DNA of 64,000 nucleotides from Melioribacter sp. (GCA_023250955.1 JAHEZQ010000007.1:124001-188000), one strand, 5' to 3'; positions 1 through 8,694 are shown, counted from the first letter of the stretch. A program made the numbers and translations. The notes: generated from the sequence alone by a model not told the origin.

Positions 1-600
1 TCCAATCATTCTGCGGACCTGTTTCCATAAAAAATGTGAGCCGATTATGCGAATTAAAATTAAATCGCCGTCTTCTTTAATTTGGATTTTTTCTATTAAT
101 ACTTTTGTAGATTTCTCTTCATTGTCTTTGTCTGCGAAAGATTTGAAATCATGCATTCCGACAAAAAGTTTAGATGCATTGCTCATCTTTTCAAAATTCA
201 AATTATCTTTAATCCACCAGACAAACGGTTTACCGAACGCGGTTCTTCTTCTGGAGATTTGATAAATATAGCTTCTGCTTTTTGCATCGTGCCTCGCATG
301 AAATTTTGGATTTGTTTTTTCTACTTCTATAATATTAATATCGGAAGGGAGCTCGTCGTTAAATTTCATTCTTATTATTTCGGGCGCAAGCATTGTCTTT
401 GCCTCAAGATGAGCAACTTGGTAAAGCGCATGAACTCCGGCATCTGTTCTGCCTGCGCCGTAAATTTCAATATGTTCACCTTTGAATACTTTTTCAGCCA
501 CCTCAAGTAGTTTGCCTTGAACTGTTTTGCTCTGCTTTTGCATTTGCCAGCCGCTGTAACGTGTACCTTCGTATTCTATATATAGTTTAAAGCGTGACAT
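1..600 (-). CDS. truA: tRNA pseudouridine(38-40) synthase TruA, 3' end beyond window
   Basis: The protein isomerises uridines 38-40 of the tRNA anticodon arm to pseudouridine. Translation from the ATG at 598-600 gives 200 uninterrupted codons to the window edge. The start MSRFKLYIEYEGTRYSGWQ is the classic TruA N-terminus, and the catalytic segment GAGRTDAGVHAL places the nucleophilic Asp at residue 53. The visible end, FLWKQVRRMIG, is the conserved C-terminal core, so only roughly the last 50 residues should be missing. Its start lies 27 bp after the GHKL ATPase gene on the same strand, so it could be co-transcribed with the upstream cassette. Identification is secure; only completeness is unknown. 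Confidence 0.96.
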   Translation of the reverse strand, partial: MSRFKLYIEYEGTRYSGWQMQKQSKTVQGKLLEVAEKVFKGEHIEIYGAGRTDAGVHALYQVAHLEAKTMLAPEIIRMKFNDELPSDINIIEVEKTNPKFHARHDAKSRSYIYQISRRRTAFGKPFVWWIKDNLNFEKMSNASKLFVGMHDFKSFADKDNEEKSTKVLIEKIQIKEDGDLILIRIIGSHFLWKQVRRMIG

Positions 601-627
601 GATTATACCTCAACAATGATCGTTCGA

Positions 628-2400
628 TTAAACAACATATACTTCCTCAAATAAAAAGGAATTTAAATCAACAGCAGCTAAATCTAACGCTTCGGAAGTT
701 ACGCGATCAATTTCATTCATAACCGAATCGCTGGTTAAATCAACTTCGGTTTTACCTAAAAAGTATATTGCTTCTTTAACAATTATATCAATATATCTTT
801 GGAAAAGATATTCGCGCCATCTAATCGAATCTGGCCCATTTTTCTCTAAAATCATATTTGCCATTTGCTTTGATGTATTTATCCAATAAATACCGTTTTT
901 AAAGTCTATTGGGCGTTGATATATGGCTGGCTGTCTCTGATCGCAATCAAAGGGGTCATCGCTTTCGGAAAAAGGATCAGGATGCATTCCTGAAATTCTT
1001 ACTTCGGGGAATGTGTTCGTTTTTTTTACTTTATTCCCGCCCTCGTTTCCAATTTTCCTTTGAGAATTTTTTGGAGGTTGATTCTTTTTTTGTGGATCTA
1101 CATTCCATGTTTCTTCATTATTGCCCTCCACCCCTAAATCATTTCCAACACCAGCTAATCTATCTCTAATTAATTTTTGTAAGAACCTATTTTTCCATCT
1201 GTTTAATAATTCATTTAATTCAGAGGTTTTTTTTAGATTTATTTTTTTCTTTTCTTTTTTTGCTGATTCATCCATCTTTTCACATAGACTTTCAATACAT
1301 TCTTTCGTCCAACTCAACAAAGCCTCTGTTTTACTAGCTCCGATAAATTCGTTTCTGTCGTTGGTCACATATTCTTCATCCTCCATTACTTGAGCATAGC
1401 ATTCTCCATGAATAAATTCACTATAAACATAGGTTCTAAAGTGACCAATCTTACTTATCTCATAATTAGCTATGACTCCTACATCACTTAAAAAATCAAT
1501 ACTATTTCTCCCTCTATATTTATTTCCTTTTAACGGTTCATCAGAAGTAAACAAAGTTAATTTAATCTGTCCGCTAGGATACATTTTAATGTTTTCACCT
1601 TCGTAGTTAATTATTTGGGGACAAACAAATTCGAAAGGTCCTTCAAAACCTTTTTTGGGCAACAAAGATGGGATTCTTAATCTTGTAGATTGGGAGTGTT
1701 GGCTGAGCAATAAGTAAACTTGTTTATGCTGTATTATTCTTTTAGCTTGGGGATGCACAATTAATTTATTAATTAAATCTTTAAGATAATTAGTTTTTTG
1801 TGCACTCTTTGGTTGGAGTCCTCTAACAATTGTAAATCTTTTCCTTTCAAGCAATATGTTTTTTATTTCGTTGTACAAATTACTATTGCTTTTTAATCCC
1901 GATGTTTCAATCGCTTCTTCAATACTTGCTTCAAGATTATTCATTGTTGAATCGAATCCATATTGTTTTAGATCATTGAATCCAAATGAATTTAATTTCG
2001 CGCTACGATATGTAATCAAACTTGATGATTTAAACATTTCACGCATATAAAACTTGCCGCCATTACCATGACCGCCAAGTGTTTTAATATTACATTGTTG
2101 ATCGTTACTTATTTTTTTTGCCGCTTTGGGGTCGAACCACCTTTTAAATGCAGCATCAATTTTTGCTCTATTCATTCCAACAAAATCAATTACATCAATA
2201 GATTTTATCAAGTTATTTTTTGACAGATTGAGGTAAACATAGATTATTTGCTGCTCGTCAGGCGTTCCTTCAATATTATATGCGTCAACAGAGTTTTTTA
2301 ATAATTCAGCTATACCTTTCGCGTGGTCAAATTTGAATTCTTTTCCTATCAAATCTAAAACCGCTTCATCAATTACGGGCTTTTCTACTCTAATACTCAT
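628..2400 (-). CDS. GHKL (Hsp90/MutL-like) ATPase of unknown function
   Basis: A 590-aa protein with the three ATP-binding signatures of the GHKL fold near its N-terminus: an N-box with E32, N36 and D39 (IAELLKNSVDAY), a G1-like DFVGM at residues 72-76, and a glycine-rich lid GGHGNGGKF at 109-117. The rest has no domain I recognise. A lysine-rich, low-complexity linker around residues 385-470 precedes a C-terminal helical segment. It lacks the transducer and partner domains of GyrB, MutL, Hsp90 or histidine kinases. Its start overlaps the end of the 197-aa gene by 4 bp, which suggests translational coupling. ATP binding is well supported. A role in defence or stress is inferred from the neighbouring vapBC genes and the unusual gene company. 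Confidence 0.85.
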   Translation of the reverse strand: MSIRVEKPVIDEAVLDLIGKEFKFDHAKGIAELLKNSVDAYNIEGTPDEQQIIYVYLNLSKNNLIKSIDVIDFVGMNRAKIDAAFKRWFDPKAAKKISNDQQCNIKTLGGHGNGGKFYMREMFKSSSLITYRSAKLNSFGFNDLKQYGFDSTMNNLEASIEEAIETSGLKSNSNLYNEIKNILLERKRFTIVRGLQPKSAQKTNYLKDLINKLIVHPQAKRIIQHKQVYLLLSQHSQSTRLRIPSLLPKKGFEGPFEFVCPQIINYEGENIKMYPSGQIKLTLFTSDEPLKGNKYRGRNSIDFLSDVGVIANYEISKIGHFRTYVYSEFIHGECYAQVMEDEEYVTNDRNEFIGASKTEALLSWTKECIESLCEKMDESAKKEKKKINLKKTSELNELLNRWKNRFLQKLIRDRLAGVGNDLGVEGNNEETWNVDPQKKNQPPKNSQRKIGNEGGNKVKKTNTFPEVRISGMHPDPFSESDDPFDCDQRQPAIYQRPIDFKNGIYWINTSKQMANMILEKNGPDSIRWREYLFQRYIDIIVKEAIYFLGKTEVDLTSDSVMNEIDRVTSEALDLAAVDLNSFLFEEVYVV

Positions 2401-2990
2401 TTTAATTCCTCGTTAAATATTGATTTGAATTTAGTCAGCAAAAATGATGAATAAGCCAAAAGATTTTTTGCTTGAAGAGTGTTTTCTGTAGAATATCTAT
2501 TTATGACTTCGTTTATTTGTTTAATCTTACCCAATAATTCAAGGTTCCTTGTTCTTACTGATGATCTGTAAAATTCATAGAAATCTTGGTCAATTATTTT
2601 ATCCATCTTTCCTGTTAAATACATATTAAATCCCTCTGATCTCAACAATCTTTTTATCTCGATATTATAATTCAAATCCCTTCTTCCTTCAATCTGGATT
2701 GTATCTCCATCCAATGATTTTATAATCTTATTCCCTCTTGCTTTTCCATCATTTGTAAGAGCACAATTTCTATTTGAAATTCTTATATAGCCTTCGGGTA
2801 TTAATTGATAAAGTGCGCGTCTAATTGTATCTGTATCTGGAAATTGAGGATAAAATCTAATTTGAAAATCCTCTGGAAAAGATTTAAAAACTTTCACAAG
2901 TATATCTTCGTATCTTAATAGATTATCTCCATCGTTATACATTTTAACAATTGTATAAAGTATTTTGTCTTTTTTAGTAAGTTTTTTCAT
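2397..2990 (-). CDS. Hypothetical protein, probable winged-helix N-terminus (cassette middle gene)
   Basis: A 197-aa protein whose family I do not recognise. Residues about 10-95 read as a winged-helix domain: helices, then IRRALYQLIPEGYIRISNR resembling a recognition helix plus wing, then a basic NDGKARGNK stretch. Residues 105-195 are predominantly helical and end without membrane segments. The gene overlaps both neighbours by 4 bp (ATGA at each junction), so the three proteins are probably made together in fixed ratio. It may be an adaptor or DNA-binding subunit between the sigma-like protein and the GHKL ATPase. That role is inference only. Confidence 0.75.
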   Translation of the reverse strand: MKKLTKKDKILYTIVKMYNDGDNLLRYEDILVKVFKSFPEDFQIRFYPQFPDTDTIRRALYQLIPEGYIRISNRNCALTNDGKARGNKIIKSLDGDTIQIEGRRDLNYNIEIKRLLRSEGFNMYLTGKMDKIIDQDFYEFYRSSVRTRNLELLGKIKQINEVINRYSTENTLQAKNLLAYSSFLLTKFKSIFNEELK

Positions 2991-5434
2991 TTTATTAATA
3001 CCAGATTATTATCCATTACCATAAACCTCTCGTCGTCTTTTAGGGCATATACAAATTGATTATACTCAATTCCGTTTTCGGATGAACTTATTAATTCAAA
3101 CAAATCTTGTAGATAATATGGCCTCAAGGAATCGCTTATAAAATCATAGCACTCCTCTATTAATATTAGCAGCTCTGGGGCAATAAGACTTGTTTCATTA
3201 ATACTATATTTATTATTCGAATATGTAATCGACCGATCGTTTTTAATTCTATATAGATCCTTTTTAAAATCATTTATTCCTAAGTCCTTTAATGTCCACT
3301 CAAGCTGTTCTTCAAATACAGGTTTATTAATATTGGACAAAAGGCATTTCACCTTTTTTAAAACACTCCAATTATTATTGATTACACACGTTATACCATT
3401 TTCAAGAGTATAAATTTGGAATGCCTTTGAAGTTGTAATTGTTGAGATCACCTTCTGCTGAATTTCTTCAGAATCGAAATATTCGGCAATATTATCAATG
3501 TCCGTGATGGGAAAAAAATATTGATTAATAATATATTCTAAATACTTTTCTTTTCGTGTTAATTCAATTTCATTTTCTTTATCTAAGCTCTTAAGTCCAT
3601 AAAATCCGGCCGCATAGCTTCTTAAGTACTTTTGTCCTTTTAATAAAGCAGTCATTCCTTGTTCGTGGATATATCTGCTTTCCTTGAGTTTTTCTTTAAT
3701 TTCACTCAAGTGTTTAATGCTTGGATCCTTTGTAAACAAACCGAGTATTAAATCACCCACCTTAAGTCTCTCTTCTTGACCAAAGGAAATGAGTGTAAAG
3801 TTGAAAAAACCAAGGTCCTTAATGCCCTGATCGGTTCTTAATATATAAACCAGTTCATATTTTGATTTTATTAGTGGGTATTTGATTCTAACATCATTTA
3901 ATATTTCTGTTACATAGCATTGTCTTTTTTCCTTTTTTAGAAAATCCCTTGAAACTTCACAAATATTTTCCCATTCTTTTATCGGGTAAGCAAAATGTTT
4001 CTTTGCTCCAAAAATATATTTATCAAATTGTATTATTCTTTCATCTTGTTTTATGTTTCCTATAACTGAATTAAATGAATCATATTTTGAGCCCTCATAA
4101 TAGTATTTATGAATCATTTCCATAATTTCTTCTATGCTTAAGGGCTCCTTGCTGTTTTTCAATATCCTATAAGTCATATCTCTGATTCCACCTTTGCGTA
4201 ATAAAAAATATTTATCTCCTTCCTGAAAAAAGAAATATTTTTTAAGCCCAAATAATATTTTGTAACAAAGTAGTTGTTGTGAATAGCTTAACTTTTGAAC
4301 TTCAAGCATTTCCTTCAATTTTAGTGTGTTAATCTCTTTGTGGCCGATTTTAAGTTTTTCCAAGATATGATATACGTTTGTCCAACTAGGGTCTTTTTCA
4401 ATTTGTCTTGCTGCGTGCTGATCAAATGCGAGCGGCATAAAACCAAGAAATGGAACTTCTTGAAAAATTTCTGCCAATATGCTTAAATATAGTCTAGGGT
4501 GGTACAATAAATCACTACTAGAACTAAAAAGTATTTGTTCGGTAATGGGGACGGGCTTATAAATTAGATAATCAAGAAATATTTTTCTGTAATACTCTGA
4601 TTCGCCCTCTAGCTGCTTCCATATTTTATTAATGACTCTTTGAATTATTTGTCTTATTCTTTCTCTTGTTAACTCAAAACGAAGCCCTATTTCTTCCAAA
4701 GAAGTTAAATTATTACCTTCCCAGCGCATCTTTAGAATTGTAAGCTCACGTACACTAATTTTGCTCAAAATATGATTTATTATAACAATAATGTTTTTTT
4801 CACCAATCTTTTCTAGGCCGCTTTCAAGCATGGTTATTTTTTCATCAATTATTTTAGAAACGTCTATGATTGTCTTACGCCCTATATTTCTTTTTTGTAT
4901 TAGAATATTCGGATCAAGAGATAACAATTCCCTTAGATTCGATACTTTGTTTATTGTCGTTATATACTGGTTGAACCTCATGGGAAATTCAAATTCTTTA
5001 AGAGAAGTATTCAAATACTTTTTTAAGGATTCGAATGATACGTTTAATCGTTCTGAAAATGGATACGATTCAACAAACTTTTGTTTCTCGCATTTTTCTT
5101 TTATTACTTCTTCATAATTCTCAAGCCCAGTTTTAGCGTTAAATAATAAAAGAAAGTTAATTATTGTTTGTCTTGCCTGTTCAATTGTTGTTGTTCCACA
5201 ATTTCTTAATTTCATAAATTCTTCAAAATGTGTATTCAATAACTGCTCGAGGGTGTCTATAACAGTCCGGCTTTTGATATTTCTTAATGCGTGAGAAAAT
5301 CTTATTTGCCAATCTATATCCGCTATTGAAATAGATTTTAAAGTTGGGATATTAATTGTATCTAAACGACTATCCCCGCCGATAAAAAATCGTGTGTTTT
5401 TTATATGGCTTACTATTTCGCTTTCTGTACGCAT
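2987..5434 (-). CDS. Large DNA-binding protein with alpha-CTD-like and sigma region-4-like domains
   Basis: An 815-aa protein assembled from transcription-machinery modules. Residues about 48-94 (LRNCGTTTIEQA) and 157-198 (KRNIGRKTIIDV) resemble the helix-hairpin-helix C-terminal domain of the RNA polymerase alpha subunit. Residues about 228-277 (LTSLEEIG ... LTRERIRQI) match sigma-70 region 4.2, the part that reads a -35 element. The remaining 530 residues contain repeated winged-helix-like blocks, for example ILKNSKEPLSIEEIMEMI near residue 405. No sigma region 2 is visible, so it is unlikely to be a complete sigma factor. It starts 7 bp after vapC and overlaps the next gene by 4 bp. It could sense or redirect transcription, or recognise DNA for the GHKL ATPase; neither is shown. 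Confidence 0.8.
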   Translation of the reverse strand: MRTESEIVSHIKNTRFFIGGDSRLDTINIPTLKSISIADIDWQIRFSHALRNIKSRTVIDTLEQLLNTHFEEFMKLRNCGTTTIEQARQTIINFLLLFNAKTGLENYEEVIKEKCEKQKFVESYPFSERLNVSFESLKKYLNTSLKEFEFPMRFNQYITTINKVSNLRELLSLDPNILIQKRNIGRKTIIDVSKIIDEKITMLESGLEKIGEKNIIVIINHILSKISVRELTILKMRWEGNNLTSLEEIGLRFELTRERIRQIIQRVINKIWKQLEGESEYYRKIFLDYLIYKPVPITEQILFSSSSDLLYHPRLYLSILAEIFQEVPFLGFMPLAFDQHAARQIEKDPSWTNVYHILEKLKIGHKEINTLKLKEMLEVQKLSYSQQLLCYKILFGLKKYFFFQEGDKYFLLRKGGIRDMTYRILKNSKEPLSIEEIMEMIHKYYYEGSKYDSFNSVIGNIKQDERIIQFDKYIFGAKKHFAYPIKEWENICEVSRDFLKKEKRQCYVTEILNDVRIKYPLIKSKYELVYILRTDQGIKDLGFFNFTLISFGQEERLKVGDLILGLFTKDPSIKHLSEIKEKLKESRYIHEQGMTALLKGQKYLRSYAAGFYGLKSLDKENEIELTRKEKYLEYIINQYFFPITDIDNIAEYFDSEEIQQKVISTITTSKAFQIYTLENGITCVINNNWSVLKKVKCLLSNINKPVFEEQLEWTLKDLGINDFKKDLYRIKNDRSITYSNNKYSINETSLIAPELLILIEECYDFISDSLRPYYLQDLFELISSSENGIEYNQFVYALKDDERFMVMDNNLVLIK

Positions 5435-5441
5435 GTGGCCA

Positions 5442-5843
5442 TCAATTGATCCAACTTATTTTTATATCTCCCTCAACTGTTCTAAACTCTTTATCGCCTG
5501 TAACAAGAACCGCTTTTCTATTTTTTGCGAGTGCTGCAGCAAATGCATCTGCATAAGACATTTTATGGAACGCTTTGTATTGTGCCGCTTGCAGAGTTAA
5601 TTCTTTGTTCGCTTCTACTACCGAAATCGGGTAACGTGCAAATGTGTTTCTATAAATCTCTGCCCTTTCTTTGCCGCCTTCACGTAAAGCGATGTAATAC
5701 ATTTCTCCCCAATTGATAACACATAAAAAGATTTCGGCTTTGCCCGAAAGAGAATCCTTAAATATTTCGGCTACTTCTTTTGCGCCTCTCTCGCCCTCTG
5801 CATATGCAATCAAGGAATAGCTGTCTAATACGTATCTTTTCAT
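5442..5843 (-). CDS. vapC: VapC-type PIN-domain ribonuclease toxin
   Basis: A 133-aa PIN-domain protein, the usual size for VapC toxins, which are Mg2+-dependent RNases cutting tRNA or rRNA when free of antitoxin. The acidic metal-binding residues are visible: D7 (VLDSYSLIAY), E47 (INWGEMYY), D99 (SYADAFAAALA) and D117 (VTGDKEF). All four canonical positions are intact, so it should be active. The start overlaps the vapB stop by 4 bp (ATGA). Only 7 bp separate its stop from the 815-aa gene, so the toxin-antitoxin pair appears to head a longer operon. Confidence 0.92.
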   Translation of the reverse strand: MKRYVLDSYSLIAYAEGERGAKEVAEIFKDSLSGKAEIFLCVINWGEMYYIALREGGKERAEIYRNTFARYPISVVEANKELTLQAAQYKAFHKMSYADAFAAALAKNRKAVLVTGDKEFRTVEGDIKISWIN

Positions 5844-6070
5844 AGTTCACGCTCTTTCTTTTTTTCTTCCATTAATGTTTTAAGAAGTTTACCGTCTGTT
5901 TTCATAAAGCCTATATTGGCTTCAATTGTTTCGTGTGTAACCGGAACAATTTTAATTCCGTCCCCATCTTCAAAGAAATTAACCCTTGTTCCAGGTTTTA
6001 TTCCAAATCTTCTTCTCAATTTAGAAGGAATTACCAATTGACCTTTTGTTGTTACATAACCTACGTCCAT
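5840..6070 (-). CDS. vapB: VapB antitoxin, AbrB/MazE-type swapped-hairpin DNA-binding protein
   Basis: A 76-aa antitoxin. The N-terminal half (VTTKGQLVIPSKLRRRFGIK) is a typical AbrB/SpoVT domain that binds the operator. The basic and acidic C-terminal tail should wrap and block VapC. I chose the ATG at 6068-6070, which follows GAAAGGAAAG at ribosome-binding distance. A longer reading from a GTG at 6107-6109 adds 13 residues that are not AbrB-like and would run into the operator repeat. It overlaps vapC by 4 bp. Autoregulation with VapC is expected for the family and is supported by the inverted repeats just upstream. Confidence 0.9.
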   Translation of the reverse strand: MDVGYVTTKGQLVIPSKLRRRFGIKPGTRVNFFEDGDGIKIVPVTHETIEANIGFMKTDGKLLKTLMEEKKKEREL

Positions 6071-6097
6071 AATCTTTCCTTTCGTAATATTTTCTTC

Positions 6098-6178
6098 ACA
6101 ACGATACACATTTTATAAATGTAAGTCAAATATAAAATGTAAGACTATTTAATAAATGGCCTACATTTGTATCGTTGT
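6098..6178. promoter_or_regulatory. Probable VapBC operator/promoter region with nested inverted repeats
   Basis: Upstream of vapB, ACAACGATACACAT (6098-6111) is repeated inverted at 6165-6178 (ATTTGTATCGTTGT) with 13 of 14 matching. Inside it, ACATTTTATA (6108-6117) and TATAAAATGT (6131-6140) form a perfect 10-bp inverted repeat. AAATGTAAG also occurs directly at 6117-6125 and 6135-6143, 18 bp apart. Such spaced repeats are where AbrB-type VapB antitoxins and VapBC complexes bind. The divergent gene at 6252 may share the region. Confidence 0.6.
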
Positions 6179-6251
6179 CTTATTCCTGCTTTGTGTTGTA
6201 TTTATTCTTACTTTTTTTATGTTTGTAAAAAGCAATTGAAAGGAAGTTTAA

Positions 6252-6866
6252 ATGGGCAAAAAAGATCCTCGCGTGGATGTTTACATTGTCAAGTCTCAAA
6301 ATTTTGCAAAGCCGATATTAAAACACTTAAGAGAACTTGTTCATAAAGCATGTCCTTATGTGGAAGAAACTATTAAATGGAACTTTGCCAGCTTTGATTA
6401 TAAAGGACCGTATTGCAGCATGGCTGCATTTAAGCGGCATTGTACATTTGGGTTTTGGAAGGCCGTTCTGATGAAAGACAAAAGACTGATGTCAAACGCA
6501 AAATCTGAAACCGCTATGGGACATCTGGGAAGAATAACTTCCATTAAAGATCTTCCTTCAGATAAAATATTAATCTCTTACTTAAAAGAAGCGGCAGCAC
6601 TAAACGATGCCGGAATTAAACTGCCGCCAAGACCAAAATCTAAAGAGAAGAAAAAACTTATTGTTTTCGATTATTTTAAAAAGCTGTTGAATAAAAATAA
6701 GAAGGCGTTCGAGACTTTCAACAACTTCAGCTATTCACACAAAAAAGAATATGTGGAATGGATTACTGAGGCAAAGACCGAAGAGACACGCAATAAGCGA
6801 ATTGCAACGACGCTTGAGTGGCTTGCTGATGGGAAAGATAGAAATTGGAAATATTTAAGAAGATAA
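6252..6866 (+). CDS. YdeI/OmdA-like protein (DUF1801 + OmdA domains)
   Basis: A 204-aa protein of the YdeI family, of uncertain biochemical role. The N-terminal DUF1801-like part has the pattern VEETIKWNFASFDYKG followed by an aromatic core (CTFGFWKAVLM) typical of a hydrophobic ligand-binding alpha/beta fold. The C-terminal part (residues about 140-204), FNNFSYSHKKEYVEWITEAK ... R, is the bacteriocin-resistance or OmdA-like tail. No signal peptide or membrane segment is seen, so it should be cytosolic. It is transcribed divergently from vapBC and convergently with the lipid kinase. Family assignment is good; function is unknown. Confidence 0.85.
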   Translation: MGKKDPRVDVYIVKSQNFAKPILKHLRELVHKACPYVEETIKWNFASFDYKGPYCSMAAFKRHCTFGFWKAVLMKDKRLMSNAKSETAMGHLGRITSIKDLPSDKILISYLKEAAALNDAGIKLPPRPKSKEKKKLIVFDYFKKLLNKNKKAFETFNNFSYSHKKEYVEWITEAKTEETRNKRIATTLEWLADGKDRNWKYLRR

Positions 6867-6891
6867 TTTAGAAGCACGGTTTGTCTCTAAT

Positions 6892-7809
6892 TTATTTTTT
6901 ACAAAGAAAGTTTAGTTCGTTCTTCAGCATCGTTGCTTTCAGCGGAATTTTTCCGATCATTTCGCCGTCGGCTTCGATCAAACATTCATCGCCTATCGGT
7001 TCGATTATACAACTTTCCACCTCTTTGTAATATAACTCGGGATGATTTACAAATTTACCCTTGCGGATGTTCGAAAGATTTTTTAAGTAGTCTATCAAAC
7101 TCACATTCCCGGCAAGTGTGATTGAATATTTTCCGTCGTTCACTTTTGCATGCGGGGCAATGCACAGCCCGCTTCCAAAATATTTCCCGTTAGCCAGACA
7201 CAATATCAATAAACTGCCGCTCCAATTAAATTCTTCCGAAATTATTTTTAATTTCTTCCGTTTGTATTTCAAAAAGCCAAGCACCGTGGCTTTGAAAAAA
7301 TCAAAGTTGGGTCCGTAAATTTTTTTGCCTTCGTTAACGCGTTTAGCAACTTCGGCGCCGAGTCCTATATCAGTTATGTTATTAAAATATCTAACTGCGT
7401 TTTCCCCGTTCATTTTTTTGTATTCGAGTTTTCCGATATCAATTAGAGTTGTTGAGTTGTTTTTTAACAGTGCGTACAAGTCAGAAAGTTTCTTCGTCAG
7501 CTTTATCGTCCGCGCAAAATCATTTCCGCTTCCGAAAGGATACAATCCGACAATTAAATTTTCTCTTTTTGATTTCTCAACCTGCATTACTCCGTTAACC
7601 ACTTCGCTCATCGTTCCGTCGCCCCCTGCCGCTATCAAATAATCCGTTCCGCTCAGTACTGCATTCCGCGAAAGCTCTATAGCGTGTCCGTTCCCTTTTG
7701 TAACCGAGGTCCATACTAAAAACTCTTCTCCGAATTTTTCCTCTATCTCTTTAATTGTTCTTTCTGTGTGCTTAAAGCGTCCGTTAACGACAAAATGAAT
7801 TTTTTTCAT
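6892..7809 (-). CDS. Diacylglycerol/lipid kinase family protein (YegS/BmrU-like)
   Basis: A 305-aa soluble lipid kinase of the DAGK catalytic family, which phosphorylates diacylglycerol, sphingoid or related lipids with ATP at the inner membrane. The nucleotide-binding motif is AAGGDGTMSEVVNG and the following GSGNDFARTI is diagnostic. The second half carries LCLANGKYFGSG ... IAPHAKVNDGKYSI, the conserved C-terminal beta-sandwich strand. Length matches the family. The substrate cannot be told from sequence. It stands alone, with a 60-bp gap to the DUF1080 gene upstream on the same strand. Confidence 0.93.
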   Translation of the reverse strand: MKKIHFVVNGRFKHTERTIKEIEEKFGEEFLVWTSVTKGNGHAIELSRNAVLSGTDYLIAAGGDGTMSEVVNGVMQVEKSKRENLIVGLYPFGSGNDFARTIKLTKKLSDLYALLKNNSTTLIDIGKLEYKKMNGENAVRYFNNITDIGLGAEVAKRVNEGKKIYGPNFDFFKATVLGFLKYKRKKLKIISEEFNWSGSLLILCLANGKYFGSGLCIAPHAKVNDGKYSITLAGNVSLIDYLKNLSNIRKGKFVNHPELYYKEVESCIIEPIGDECLIEADGEMIGKIPLKATMLKNELNFLCKK

Positions 7810-7868
7810 GTTTCTTGTTTTTATTTATGTTGTAAAATATACAGAAATATTTTTCTGTTGAAATAATA

Positions 7869-8540
7869 TTATTTAACTAAATAAAGATTTCTAAAGTAAA
7901 TTGGTTTTCCTTCCAACTGAAACCCGATTGTTCCTTTCGTTACATTTACTTGTGTTGCCCTGTTCTGTAAAACACCATTAACATAAACAATCATTGAATC
8001 CTGATTACAAATAATATTGCAGTCGTTCCAATTGTCTTCTTCTTTCTCGTTCGAGTCCAATAATTTATTGGCTGTGTCTTTTGGCTTTCCTTTCGCTTCG
8101 TTAAACATTGCCCCACTCATCGCAATTAAATCTCCCGCATTTAGTTGCTTAAGTTGTACTTGAATACATTTGGGCCAAACGGAATCTGGTGCTTGTGTGT
8201 GGATTAAAACTCCGCTATTTCCGTTTCCGGTTTTCTTCGGCCATTTCCATTCCACGTGGAGTTTATAATTTTCGAAACTTTGCTTTATCCGGAAATAGCC
8301 GGCTTGATTTGTATTAAAAAACAATTCGCCATCGACATTCGTGAAAATATTTTCCGTGTTGACGTTTTTGTCTCTCAAAACAAAAAGAAATTCTTCCAGA
8401 ATATTGCTGTTTGAAAAACGAATTGTGTCTCGTAGAGTTTTTGCGTTTGTATTTTCTGATTTTACATTTGTTACATGGGCACAAGCTAAAAACCCAAGCA
8501 TAAGGGCTGATGCAAAACATAATGATGTGTTTGTCTTCAT
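7869..8540 (-). CDS. DUF1080 (3-keto-disaccharide hydrolase-like) lipoprotein
   Basis: A 223-aa secreted protein. The N-terminus has a hydrophobic stretch ending in GFLAC, a lipobox-like site, so it is probably lipid-anchored outside the inner membrane. The body carries the DUF1080 concanavalin-like fold signatures: HVEWKWPKKTGNGNSGVLIH, a central region with the conserved NDCNIICNQDSMIVYVNG, and a final GTIGFQLEGKPIYFRNLYLV. Members include 3-keto-glycoside hydrolases, but many are uncharacterised, so the enzyme role is tentative. It sits upstream of the lipid kinase on the same strand with no obvious functional link. Confidence 0.88.
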   Translation of the reverse strand: MKTNTSLCFASALMLGFLACAHVTNVKSENTNAKTLRDTIRFSNSNILEEFLFVLRDKNVNTENIFTNVDGELFFNTNQAGYFRIKQSFENYKLHVEWKWPKKTGNGNSGVLIHTQAPDSVWPKCIQVQLKQLNAGDLIAMSGAMFNEAKGKPKDTANKLLDSNEKEEDNWNDCNIICNQDSMIVYVNGVLQNRATQVNVTKGTIGFQLEGKPIYFRNLYLVK

Positions 8541-8694
8541 TTTACGTTTTTTCGCTTAACTAGAAATGTTGCAGAGAGTCTTGTTTACTCTGTTGTGTTT
8601 TACCTATCGTTAATTCAAATGCTGAAATAAAATAGGATTTGTTTTAAGTTTAGGCAAGCGGTAAAATGATATTTGTTAATAATCGAATAATGAG

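Noticed and set aside
628-2400. Reading the GHKL protein as MutL, Hsp90, GyrB or a histidine kinase
   Set aside because: Only the ATP-binding motifs are shared. There is no TOPRIM, dimerisation-phosphotransfer, MutL endonuclease or Hsp90 middle domain.
6071-6109. N-terminal extension of VapB from GTG 6109
   Set aside because: The added residues precede the AbrB domain, would put the start inside the operator repeat, and the ATG at 6070 has a better ribosome-binding site.
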